Shown: positions 9,321 through 16,190 of the stretch, in pieces
How positions within the stretch are numbered: the first letter of the stretch is position 1
How the letters are laid out: the number at the start of each line of letters is the position of its first letter
NCBI GenBank assembly: GCA_963591145.1
Contig: CAVARE010000077.1
Span: forward strand, 1-22,205
Length of the DNA stretch: 22,205 nt
Direction: 5' to 3'
DNA from: RGIG5612 sp963591145
Lineage (GTDB): Bacteria > Bacillota > Clostridia > Lachnospirales > Lachnospiraceae
Notes under the pieces: generated by a model
What the model was told of the DNA's origin: nothing
The model's input: the letters and a program-made list of their open reading frames with translations, nothing else
Databases searched by the model: none
Made by a program: the position numbers and the translations under genes

Positions 9321-9590
9321 AATCTTGCTGAACTGGCCGAAGATGTCCGCGCACTCCCTTAAGTAGTCATGTACCTTCGGTGCGTGCTTTAAGAGCTGCT
9401 GCATCTGCTTTGCTCCCAGCATGCGGTTCATCAGCTCGTCATATGCCGAATCTTTGACAATTCCTGATTTTGTGTCATCGTAGATAACATGCAGGAGCTT
9501 CCAGTTAACCGCGTCTTCCATTACGTCCACCGCGATATTGCATTCAAAGCCTGTTCCTGTCGTTATCGTAATCATGTTGTTGTCTTCCAT
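9306..9590 (-). CDS. Tail assembly chaperone, gpG-like
   Basis: The 94-aa protein has an AGGAGAG SD and begins MEDNNMITITTGTGFECNIA. It is a compact helical protein ending FSKIKKKS, where the last codons form the slippery sequence A AAA AAG. In nearly all long-tailed phages the gene between the major tail and tape-measure genes makes a short chaperone (G) and, by frameshift, an extended form (GT) that recruits the tube subunits to the tape measure. Normal translation ends at 9306. Confidence 0.8.
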   Translation of the reverse strand: MEDNNMITITTGTGFECNIAVDVMEDAVNWKLLHVIYDDTKSGIVKDSAYDELMNRMLGAKQMQQLLKHAPKVHDYLRECADIFGQFSKIKKKS

Positions 9591-9605
9591 TTAGTTCTCT
9601 CCTAA

Positions 9606-10160
9606 TCAGCCGTTAGCCTTGCTCTGCAGATACTCGTAGTGGGTATTGCCGTCAGCGTCCGAGAATGCGGTTGATGTGACCGAGTATCCTACCGCCGATG
9701 AATCGGAATACTTGATCTCTCCGACGGATGTTACCCTTGCGCATGGAATAACGATTCTCTTAAGCGCGCCGTCCTTAAGCACCATATCGGCAACAAGAAC
9801 CACTTCCGGCATTTCGTCAGAGTTAACCTTGATGGTGATGCCTGTTGCAAGTGTTCCTGATACATTGTCGTCGCCGTATACGTGTTTTAAAACTTCCACG
9901 CTCAACGCTTCCAGCAGTGTATAAGCGAATGTATCCTCACGGCCTGAGAAGATCGTAAGGACAGTATCGCCGCCCCATGCCTTGACCGTGGTTGAGTTGA
10001 TGGTCTGGGAGTTACTCAGGCCGTCCTCTGAGATATAGCCCAGTTTTTCGAATGCATCACCGAGGGCTGTTGATGCCCCTGTCGGTAATGTAGTTCCTGC
10101 AGGTGCGACATAGATAGCACCGCCTACTTTTGGTTTTGCGGCTGTTGTATTATTTGCCAT
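9606..10160 (-). CDS. Major tail (tube) protein
   Basis: The 184-aa protein begins MANNTTAAKPKVGGAIYVAP and has the major tail protein pattern: an opening beta part with GAIYVAPAGTTLPTG, then DAFEKLGYISEDGLSNSQTI, an inner region with TVLTIFSGREDTFAYTLLEA, and a closing strand pattern. It forms stacked hexamer rings of the tail tube. Its SD and start region (20 nt) is identical to that of the major capsid gene. It is followed by the two tail chaperone ORFs and the tape measure, the standard order. Confidence 0.85.
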   Translation of the reverse strand: MANNTTAAKPKVGGAIYVAPAGTTLPTGASTALGDAFEKLGYISEDGLSNSQTINSTTVKAWGGDTVLTIFSGREDTFAYTLLEALSVEVLKHVYGDDNVSGTLATGITIKVNSDEMPEVVLVADMVLKDGALKRIVIPCARVTSVGEIKYSDSSAVGYSVTSTAFSDADGNTHYEYLQSKANG

Positions 10161-10175
10161 GTCTTATTCTCCTTA

Positions 10176-10520
10176 TCAAAAATGCAGATTAAATACCGCC
10201 TGATAGCGGTATTCTTTTGTATCTGCGTCCGTGTAATTGTAATCACTGTTAAGCGTGCATGAATATATGCCGTCTTCAGTTTCGGCCATACAGAGCATTG
10301 CCTGTTTGACCGACTCGTTAAGAGTCATGGCGTCAAGCAGACTGCTTTTGCTTATTGACTGTACCGCGACCATCGCGGATTCGATCCCATCTTCCATGCC
10401 TGAAGCCGTCTTCTGGATAACCACGTATCTGTCAGGCGGATTTTCGGGTACTTCCGCATAAACCTGCCCGTCTGCCATGTTTTGAGATATCAGATATTCG
10501 ATAATGCTGATTTCAATCAT
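10176..10520 (-). CDS. Tail terminator / tail-head joining protein
   Basis: The 114-residue protein starts with MIEISIIEYLISQNMADGQV, followed by VPENPPDRYVVIQKTASGME, a mid-part VAVQSISKSSLLDAMTLNES and a C-terminal RYQAVFNLHF strand. The fold order and location immediately before the major tail protein correspond to the gpU/gp17-like tail terminator, a hexamer that caps the tail tube and binds the head connector. TAATG overlap with the previous stop implies coupled translation. Call rests on pattern and position. Confidence 0.7.
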   Translation of the reverse strand: MIEISIIEYLISQNMADGQVYAEVPENPPDRYVVIQKTASGMEDGIESAMVAVQSISKSSLLDAMTLNESVKQAMLCMAETEDGIYSCTLNSDYNYTDADTKEYRYQAVFNLHF

Positions 10521-10750
10521 TATTTGATGCTCCTTAACAGCGTGTTATTTTTAAGATTGTCCTTTTGTGACTGTCTGTTTCCCGCGTATACGTTCGCGAT
10601 CTGTCTCTGACCGGAATTGTGAACCGATGCCCTGTAACCGAATCCCGCGCGTGAAGCTGCTTCCTGGCCGAGCTTTAGCATGTATGCCCTCATCTCTGAG
10701 CCCCTAAGCATCTGTCCTATGCCCTTATATGACAGTTTGACCTTATTCAT
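10520..10750 (-). CDS. Tail completion protein (HK97 gp10-like, short)
   Basis: I choose ATG at 10750 (GGAAAGAT upstream) over an extension to 10768. The 76-aa product MNKVKLSYKGIGQMLRGSEM contains the gp10-type segment RAYMLKLGQEAASRAGFGYR and ends with KDNLKNNTLLRSIK. Its C-terminal ASRAG and NNTLLRSI parts are typical of tail completion proteins, but it is shorter than the usual 120-150 residues. Position (after the stopper, before the tail terminator) agrees. The stop shares a base with the next start (TAATG). Confidence 0.7.
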   Translation of the reverse strand: MNKVKLSYKGIGQMLRGSEMRAYMLKLGQEAASRAGFGYRASVHNSGQRQIANVYAGNRQSQKDNLKNNTLLRSIK

Positions 10751-11081
10751 ATCTTTCCACCTGCACATTCATGCCCCACGGCATACCCTGTGGGAGTAAT
10801 TCCTGTATACCTGTTACCGGAATGCCTATCGTGCGCCACTTCTTTCCCCAGAACTCGACTGTTTTATTTTCCCAGTCATTCGTGTCGCCTTTCGGGATCC
10901 CCAGTGTATACTCCGCCTTGCGGCCTGTGAGGTTCAGTATGTCTGTTGCTTCCTGTGTGGACGGAGATCCTATAAGGACGTTTTCGACTTCTATCGCAGT
11001 CTCTTCATATACGGGGCGGTTTAATCTGTCCCGCCCCGTTTCTGTCCTGGTATACAGTTTTATGGTTTCGCCTTTTAGCAT
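10743..11081 (-). CDS. Head-tail stopper / head closure protein (SPP1 gp16-like)
   Basis: The 112-residue, beta-rich protein opens MLKGETIKLYTRTETGRDRL, a common start of phage head closure proteins, continues with the TAIEVENVLIGSPSTQEATD segment, and has WENKTVEFWGKKWRTIGIPV near its end. Such proteins form the ring that closes the portal after DNA packaging and joins it to the tail. It overlaps the connector gene by 7 nt and the next gene by 8 nt, fitting a tightly coupled connector operon. The SD is AGGGAACA. Confidence 0.75.
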   Translation of the reverse strand: MLKGETIKLYTRTETGRDRLNRPVYEETAIEVENVLIGSPSTQEATDILNLTGRKAEYTLGIPKGDTNDWENKTVEFWGKKWRTIGIPVTGIQELLPQGMPWGMNVQVERYE

Positions 11082-11488
11082 TGTTCCCTGTCTCCGATCA
11101 TGTTGATTGCACCGATTTTCTGTTTTTTGATTCCCAGTGCGGCCAGCTCTGCTTTTTTGATGAACAGACCGCCACCGGGTGACAGGAATGTGCCCGACTC
11201 GGTATAACCCAGACCCGATTGTGAATACTGGGACAGGGCGCCCATTGTTCCGCTTGTCGGAGTCATCAGCGCCCGCGCCACTATATCAACCGTTACCTGT
11301 TTCGCGACTTCTTTCAAGTCGCTGTCCAGGGTTATCATCATGTCCAGGTCTTTCCCGTTCTTTTTGGCTTCCAGTCTTAATCTTGCGCATACGGTAGGGA
11401 TAAGCGCTTTCGCCTTCGCCAGTTCGTCCTCTGACAGCGCACGGTACAGCGCTATCACGTCATTAGTATCGGCATATTGCTGTCCCAT
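11075..11488 (-). CDS. Head-tail connector protein (Gp19/Gp15/Gp42 family)
   Basis: ATG at 11488 follows AAGGAGCG. The 137-aa protein has an N-terminal helical bundle (MGQQYADTNDVIALYRALSE, then KALIPTVCARLRLEAKKNG), a middle with KEVAKQVTVDIVARALMT, and the family-typical YSQSGLGYTESGTFLSPGGG at about residues 87-106, followed by a KKAELAALGI tail. This is the first connector (adaptor) ring protein attached below the portal in SPP1-like phages. It starts 15 nt after the capsid stop and overlaps the next gene by 7 nt. Confidence 0.8.
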   Translation of the reverse strand: MGQQYADTNDVIALYRALSEDELAKAKALIPTVCARLRLEAKKNGKDLDMMITLDSDLKEVAKQVTVDIVARALMTPTSGTMGALSQYSQSGLGYTESGTFLSPGGGLFIKKAELAALGIKKQKIGAINMIGDREQC

Positions 11489-11503
11489 GTGTCACGCTCC
11501 TTA

Positions 11504-12397
11504 TCAGCCGTTTGCGGCCTTGATTATTACAAAACTTTCAGGGTCTAAGATTCCCCAGCCGAGATAAGCCTCTGTTCTTAAGAGAATCTGATTTTTTCTC
11601 TTTAAATCGCCGTTGCCGTCAGGATCGCCGTACTTGATAATCTCCATTGGTATTTCATCAGAGAATCCCCACTTGAAGGCATTTTCAAAGTCGCCCACAA
11701 TGATCCTGTCTAAGGACGAACCGAACATGAGCGTTTTATTGACGTCGCAGATATTGCCGCCGAACGCTCCCGGCTTGCCGCCGAATCTAAATTCCGGATA
11801 CAGATATGTGCCTGCTCCCGACGCCTTAATTCTACCCATTGCGGATGCGGCTTTGCTTGAGAATGCTATTCCTGTAAGCTCTGCGTCCGCGTCCTGAAGC
11901 ACTCCAACAGCTTCATCTAAACATTCGTCTACTGTCTCCTCCGTATAGGTAACTGTTGCCGTAACCTTTTTGTCAAAATAGTTGCTGCCGATAAACTCGG
12001 ATGCCTCACCAATCGCAGGATTTACTCCATGAAATGCCGCGATATCCAGCGCCCTGGCAATCTTCTTGGCAAATCCGTCAGTGAATGCCTGCAGATATGG
12101 TATCTGCCTTTCCTCAGACATTTTTGTAAATTCATCGGTCAGCCTGTGCTGATAAACAAATTTAATAGGTTTGATGGTCACTGCTTCAAATTTTGCATTT
12201 CCTGCAGGCTTTTCTCCGCTCTCACCTACAACCGCTGCCTCTCCATCCATGGAAAATACAATTTCATCTTCTCCCGTGAACGGAATAGGTGTCTGCGCTG
12301 ACAGCCTTGCCAAGGTTGAATGTCCTTTAACTTTCGAAAATATGCTGCCTACAAGCTTTGTCGGGAACAAAGTTGAAGATTCTGTAATTACTGCCAT
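11504..12397 (-). CDS. Major capsid protein, HK97-type
   Basis: The 297-aa protein has a strong SD (AAGGAGAATAAGAC). HK97-type features are an N-arm region (FPTKLVGSIFSKVKGHSTLA), a P-domain strand with KFEAVTIKPIKFVYQHRLTD, the long spine helix with YLQAFTDGFAKKIARALDIA, an A-domain region (RIKASGAGTYLYPEFRFGGK, then LDRIIVGDFENAFKWGF) and a C-terminal strand with LRTEAYLGWGILDPESFVII. It lacks an N-terminal delta domain, consistent with the separate scaffold gene just upstream. It forms the icosahedral shell. Confidence 0.9.
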   Translation of the reverse strand: MAVITESSTLFPTKLVGSIFSKVKGHSTLARLSAQTPIPFTGEDEIVFSMDGEAAVVGESGEKPAGNAKFEAVTIKPIKFVYQHRLTDEFTKMSEERQIPYLQAFTDGFAKKIARALDIAAFHGVNPAIGEASEFIGSNYFDKKVTATVTYTEETVDECLDEAVGVLQDADAELTGIAFSSKAASAMGRIKASGAGTYLYPEFRFGGKPGAFGGNICDVNKTLMFGSSLDRIIVGDFENAFKWGFSDEIPMEIIKYGDPDGNGDLKRKNQILLRTEAYLGWGILDPESFVIIKAANG

Positions 12398-12400
12398 GTC

Positions 12401-12871
12401 TTATTCTCCTTGTCTTATTCTTTTTAATAATTCCTTAATCTCTCCGTCGCTTTCCTGCTGGTTTCCTTCCGGATCCGCCAGCGGCGGCGCCTGGGTTACT
12501 TTGGTAAACTTGCCTAATTCCTCCGCGCTTGCCTTGACCTCGTCCTCCGTGCTGCCTTTCAGGTAGCCTCTCAGCTCCATCGGTAGCCCTGACTCAATCG
12601 CGACCTTCGTTTTTAAAGTATCAATTTCGTATGCGGCAATTTTTCCTGTTGCCTCCTGGTACTTCGTGTTGAGTGTGCTTAAGTCTTCCTTGCCTTTGGC
12701 AATTGCTTTTTCGTAGGATTCCTTTTCCTGCGTCCATGTACCCGACTGTTTCTTGAGGTCTTCATAGTCAGCATATTCGCCCCTGATTTTAGCCTCCTGT
12801 CTTGTCAGTCTGTCCTTGATCGCAGCGTCAAATTCTTCCTGCGTTGTTATAGGCTTTTCAAGTTCTGCCAT
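12401..12871 (-). CDS. Capsid scaffold protein
   Basis: The 156-residue protein begins MAELEKPITTQEEFDAAIKD with GGGAAAGGAC upstream. It is almost all charged helix (coiled coil at about residues 25-85), then a conserved patch TKVAIESGLPMELRGYLKGS, and ends in a flexible, acidic, then basic tail ending KELLKRIRQGE. This layout (coiled coil, then an IESGLP...LRG patch, then a helical basic C-terminus that binds the capsid protein) is that of GP20/DUF4355-like phage scaffolds. It lies 3 nt before the major capsid gene. Scaffolds guide procapsid assembly and are then removed. Confidence 0.8.
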   Translation of the reverse strand: MAELEKPITTQEEFDAAIKDRLTRQEAKIRGEYADYEDLKKQSGTWTQEKESYEKAIAKGKEDLSTLNTKYQEATGKIAAYEIDTLKTKVAIESGLPMELRGYLKGSTEDEVKASAEELGKFTKVTQAPPLADPEGNQQESDGEIKELLKRIRQGE

Positions 12872-12920
12872 GTTTATGTCCTTTCCCTGCTTATCCGTGC
12901 AGTTACGTAATTTTTATATT

Positions 12921-12945
12921 AAAAAAAGAACCCTGGCGGTTCTTT
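12921..12945 (-). terminator. Rho-independent terminator after large terminase
   Basis: AAAGAACC/GGGTTCTTT stem with a GCCA loop followed by a run of seven T on the minus strand, directly after the terL stop. It separates the terminase unit from the scaffold-capsid operon. The gap to the scaffold start is AT-rich but I see no clear promoter. Confidence 0.75.
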
Positions 12946-12947
12946 AG

Positions 12948-14363
12948 TTAATAACTTATTCTCTGTTTTGTTGTTTCCTTAAATTCTCCTGCAGCCCATG
13001 TTGCATAGATGACAGAATCCAGCAATGTAATGTCTGCGCCTGTCTGTATGGCGTTATATCCGAACCCGCCGTGTGAGCCTATCGCCCTTTTTTCAGTATT
13101 GGTTGCAAGCGCCGTCAATGACGGCTGTTCCATCCTGCAGAGCTTCCCGTCCAGCAAATTCCGTTCAAATGCCGTATTAGCCTTGATTACCTGCGCCACT
13201 GTCGGCAGTATTATGCTTTTCTCGTTCTTAATCTTCAGCTGCAGCAATTTGTCCTTAAGCAGCTGCTGGCCGCTGGCCCCGTCGATGACAATCTTATTGA
13301 TCGCCCCGCCTGCCCTGCTGCAGAAGTCTGTTATCCATTCATTTCCTTCCCTTGCGTGTTTATTGCTTATGACTTCAAAAAATATCCTGTCGTCATCTGC
13401 ATTAATCGCTATCGCCATCGATACAGATTCGCCTTCCCTGGAGTATTTGATACCCACACACATCTTGCCACGGAATGCCGGCAGCTGCTTAACAAGAGTT
13501 CTGTCCCAGTCGGCTTTAAGTATTGCCGATTGCTGGTTTTCTTTAAGCCACAGCCCCAGACGTTGGATGTTAAAATCTATTTTCTTGTCGTCATCGCTTC
13601 CAGTTTCGGCCGAAAGTGTTCTTTCGGTCAGCCTGATACCCAGTGACGGATTGGTCTGATACCATAATTCGCGGTCATATATATCCGAAAATTCGTGTAC
13701 GCTCCACTCTGACCACCCCGCATCCTCTGCCTTGCCTTTAAGTACGTTATCCCTGTAGTTCTTAAATACCGTTCCTGATGATACGGGTGTGGGCGGTGTG
13801 CCACACATGATAGTCATCGGATTAGGCGACGCGGATATGACGTACTTCAGCGCACTTTCCTGATCGTCCTGGTATTCCTGTGCTTCGTCCACTATCAGGA
13901 TATCGTAGGATTCACCCAGACCGCCTTTGGCTGTTCTGGTTCTGTACTCAATGCGCCCGCCTGAATGTATTTCTATCAATTCCTGACCTTTTGCCTTGAT
14001 TGACTTATAGCTTACACCCAGACAGTCCAGCAGAAGACATTCTCTTTCCCATGCCTTATGTGACGTGGATGTAAGGTGCGCGGTATGTAATACCCTTAGT
14101 CCTGCTGCCAGTCCGTACAGCTCCACGATGGCCAGTATCTCACCCTTACCGTTCTGTCTCGGTACTGAATAGCCGTATCTTGTATGCATCCACAGGTCTT
14201 TGTCATTTCTGGCCAGTATGTCATTTACCAGTTTCTTTTGCCATTCAAGAGCCTTTCTTCCTGTCAGTTCGTACAGATCTGTCGCGTTCTGTCCGTCTGT
14301 CGCCTCGTAGGGCAATGCAAAGTGAATCGTTGGCTCTTGGTTTCCGATTCTCTTTTCTTCCAT
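12948..14363 (-). CDS. terL: Terminase large subunit
   Basis: ATG at 14363 has GAGGAAC upstream. The 471-aa protein shows an ATPase half with a Walker A-like loop PRQNGKGE (68-75) and Walker B DILIVDEAQE (154-163), and a C-terminal nuclease half with IDGASGQQLL (Asp361) and ITLLDSVIYATWA (Asp449). The first nuclease acidic residue expected near VGIKYS (303-308) is Lys306. It packages DNA through the portal and cuts it at the packaging site. It lies downstream of portal, minor head protein and toxin, and is flanked by terminators at both ends, so it is its own unit together with the small membrane protein. Family is sure. Confidence 0.9.
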   Translation of the reverse strand: MEEKRIGNQEPTIHFALPYEATDGQNATDLYELTGRKALEWQKKLVNDILARNDKDLWMHTRYGYSVPRQNGKGEILAIVELYGLAAGLRVLHTAHLTSTSHKAWERECLLLDCLGVSYKSIKAKGQELIEIHSGGRIEYRTRTAKGGLGESYDILIVDEAQEYQDDQESALKYVISASPNPMTIMCGTPPTPVSSGTVFKNYRDNVLKGKAEDAGWSEWSVHEFSDIYDRELWYQTNPSLGIRLTERTLSAETGSDDDKKIDFNIQRLGLWLKENQQSAILKADWDRTLVKQLPAFRGKMCVGIKYSREGESVSMAIAINADDDRIFFEVISNKHAREGNEWITDFCSRAGGAINKIVIDGASGQQLLKDKLLQLKIKNEKSIILPTVAQVIKANTAFERNLLDGKLCRMEQPSLTALATNTEKRAIGSHGGFGYNAIQTGADITLLDSVIYATWAAGEFKETTKQRISY

Positions 14364-14373
14364 CTGCGTTCCT

Positions 14374-14526
14374 CTAGCTCCGATCTCTCATTTTCTTCAT
14401 GAGCTGCCTGTCTTCTCTTACATCTTTTATCTTTGCCGTAATGATTATCGCAAAGCATATCACAATATTCAGAGCCATAAATCCTAACACTATGATTTTC
14501 AGTACCGTCAAGGCGTTTACCAACAT
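14374..14526 (-). CDS. 50-aa single-pass membrane protein
   Basis: ATG at 14526 follows GAAAGGAAAGAAGCA, a good SD. The product MLVNALTVLKIIVLGFMALN... has one hydrophobic helix at about residues 5-30 and a charged C-terminal tail (KIKDVREDRQLMKKMRDRS). The stop at 14374 is 10 nt before the large terminase start. No family is recognised. It lies between the toxin-immunity terminator and the terminase, so it may be a second, membrane-located part of that cassette, or a separate small phage protein. Start site, coupling to the terminase gene and hydrophobic profile support it as real. Confidence 0.6.
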   Translation of the reverse strand: MLVNALTVLKIIVLGFMALNIVICFAIIITAKIKDVREDRQLMKKMRDRS

Positions 14527-14550
14527 TGCTTCTTTCCTTTCAGGTATAAT

Positions 14551-14574
14551 AAAAGCACCTTTGTAGGTGCTTTT
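14551..14574 (-). terminator. Rho-independent terminator after toxin-immunity genes
   Basis: A perfect 10-bp stem (AAAAGCACCT at 14551-14560 with AGGTGCTTTT at 14565-14574) with a 4-nt loop, read on the minus strand as hairpin plus TTTTATTAT. It begins 30 nt after the immunity stop and separates that unit from the 50-aa membrane protein and the large terminase. Confidence 0.75.
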
Positions 14575-14603
14575 AATTTGCTTTTATATAAATATTTCCG
14601 TTG

Positions 14604-14873
14604 TCATTTTTTTAGAATGTACTCTTTTGGTACTTCAAGTTCAGGAGACGCATTTATCATTGCTATTACCTCGTATTCAATCGGTACGTCCGTAATTTCT
14701 CCTGTGCTTTTATCAACAAATATATTCCCTCCGCCACTATAATTTACTGAGCCAAAATCAGCTACCATATTCCACTTATCGCCGCAATCAGTTATGGAGT
14801 GAATGCAATTTACTCCATAATTCCTCGAAAAGTCTCGTGATGCAATTTTGCATGCTTTTTCTAGTGTAATCAT
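14604..14873 (-). CDS. Imm35/YrhB-like immunity protein
   Basis: The ATG at 14873 forms an ATGA overlap with the toxin stop and has GAGGA before it; a GTG six codons upstream is possible but less likely. The 89-aa product starts MITLEKACKIASRDFSRNYG and contains GGGNIFVDKSTGEITDVPIE at about residues 47-66. The amphipathic N-terminal helix and the FVDKSTGE segment resemble the YrhB/Imm35 group, proteins often found downstream of polymorphic toxins. Being fused in translation to the papain-fold toxin supports a cognate antidote that protects the lysogen. It has no signal peptide, so it would act in the cytoplasm. Family call is by pattern and moderately sure. Confidence 0.6.
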   Translation of the reverse strand: MITLEKACKIASRDFSRNYGVNCIHSITDCGDKWNMVADFGSVNYSGGGNIFVDKSTGEITDVPIEYEVIAMINASPELEVPKEYILKK

Positions 14874-15763
14874 TTTTTCCTCATCTGACACGCTGTAATG
14901 CCCCTGTCTGAAAATTCTTTATCATCAATTCGCCAAAACATCGTCTCATTTTCTTTGACCTGTTCGAATAGCCTGGTGTTAAAGATTCGGCCTGCCTGCG
15001 GATCAAGGAACACTACCCCGTTTTTTGATTTCTCCGCAACTATCGCGTGACCGTCGCCTCTTTCAAATGTGATAAGTACTTCATACCTAGCATTCGGATC
15101 AGCCTCGCTTACCGTTTTGATTATGTCTTTCAGACCGTTCCCTTCAGCTTGAATTATATCGCTTTGACTTAAATCTTTCCATGCTTTCCACGGATTTCTT
15201 TCCAAAAAATGATTTGACATTCGCGGCTGTGCGATAACATCTATTTTTCGTTTTCTCATTTCGTATGCACAGACGCAGTTTACGCAATTGTTGTTATACG
15301 GACTATTTTTTTTGCTAAATTCGTAAAATGGATTTGCATTTACGAGTGCGTCATCATCTGACGGATTGCTTATTGTGGTCCAGTTGCGCGGAATCCCTTG
15401 GTATTCTACTTTATTGTCATTTTTAGCCAGTATTTCATTCACCCTGGCTTTTCTGGCTTCCTGCTCTGTCTGGTACACCTTCTTGCTCCAGACATCCGTG
15501 TAGCCTTTTTCAGTTACAACTACTACTGTGCAATCACAATTCTGATGGCGTCTGTAGATATCGTCCGGAGCGTCATCAATGTCGTAAGTGCCTTGTAGCC
15601 TATTGCACCAGTCGCAGCACGGCCTGTTTACTTTTCTTATAATTTTGGTCTTTAGACCTGCTGAAGCTCTCAGCTCTGCATTTGACTGTACAAAATTGTC
15701 ATAAAAGCTCTGTGTAACATTCGTAACCCCGGAGGATAACAGATTGCAGGCTTTACTGCTCAT
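14870..15763 (-). CDS. MuF-type minor head protein fused to a papain-fold toxin domain
   Basis: ATG at 15763 has GGGAGG nine bases upstream. Residues about 1-98 hold the MuF core: CCDWCNRLQGTY (49-60) and RRHQNCDCTV (71-80), a Cys/Cys-His-Cys/Cys pattern seen in phage minor head proteins. Residues 100-150 are a linker. Residues 150-297 match the papain-fold toxin domain of polymorphic toxins (Tox-PL): NNNCVNCVCAYEMRKRKIDV with candidate nucleophile Cys160, GDGHAIVAEKS with His239, and FLDPQAG with Asp254/Gln256. Known members are deamidases or proteases. The gene lies in the head operon and its stop overlaps the next gene as ATGA. MuF-linked toxins carried by temperate phages are known. I infer that the toxin is packaged with the head or delivered with DNA. 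The toxin part is visibly more AT-rich than its neighbours. Confidence 0.75.
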   Translation of the reverse strand: MSSKACNLLSSGVTNVTQSFYDNFVQSNAELRASAGLKTKIIRKVNRPCCDWCNRLQGTYDIDDAPDDIYRRHQNCDCTVVVVTEKGYTDVWSKKVYQTEQEARKARVNEILAKNDNKVEYQGIPRNWTTISNPSDDDALVNANPFYEFSKKNSPYNNNCVNCVCAYEMRKRKIDVIAQPRMSNHFLERNPWKAWKDLSQSDIIQAEGNGLKDIIKTVSEADPNARYEVLITFERGDGHAIVAEKSKNGVVFLDPQAGRIFNTRLFEQVKENETMFWRIDDKEFSDRGITACQMRKK

Positions 15764-16181
15764 TTATGTCGTCCTCCCAGTATTCCATGATCTTGTCTAT
15801 CAGGTCTTTTACCCTGTCTTCCGGGAAGCCTGTCTCTATGCATTTCATGCCTATGTCCGCTTTCTTATCGGCATATTCCCACTGCTTTGTAGCGGCGTCC
15901 ATGACTATCTTGTGCACTTCCCTTAGGAGCGGTTCTATGATTCTGGATGCAATGTTCCAGTACAGACGCCCTTCCGGGAGATTTCTGGAAATCAGTTCAG
16001 CCGTCAGCGCATCTGCAGCGCATGTTCCTACCAGCTTCGAATACCTGCATATGTCTTCACCTGTGGCAGTCTCTTTTTTGAGTCTCACCTTGATGCCCTG
16101 CAGTTCCTTGTCTGCTTTCATATTCTGTTCGAATTTATCTTTTATCCGCTCATAGAGTTCCGGAACAATATCTGCTGCCAT
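15753..16181 (-). CDS. Minor head protein, N-terminal-type module
   Basis: The 142-aa product starts 9 nt after the portal stop and is entirely helical and charged (MAADIVPELYERIKDKFEQN...). Its layout (long helix with KADKELQGIKVRLKKETAT, then GRLYWNIASRIIEPLLREVH and FPEDRVKDLIDKIMEYWEDD) resembles the N-terminal half of MuF-type minor capsid proteins that usually continue into a Cys/His MuF core. Here that core is in the next ORF, which overlaps by 11 nt in another frame. I infer that the two products together form the usual minor head protein. Family resemblance is from pattern only. Confidence 0.55.
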   Translation of the reverse strand: MAADIVPELYERIKDKFEQNMKADKELQGIKVRLKKETATGEDICRYSKLVGTCAADALTAELISRNLPEGRLYWNIASRIIEPLLREVHKIVMDAATKQWEYADKKADIGMKCIETGFPEDRVKDLIDKIMEYWEDDINEQ

Positions 16182-16190
16182 ATGCTTAAA

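Noticed and set aside
14264..14458. 64-codon minus-strand frame overlapping the large terminase start
   Set aside because: It overlaps both the 50-aa membrane protein and the terminase, which have SDs and better protein patterns; its Arg/Glu-rich composition fits a shadow.
14524..14600. Promoter for the large terminase unit
   Set aside because: AT-rich with TATTAT-like hexamers, but no -35/-10 pair with proper spacing that I would trust.
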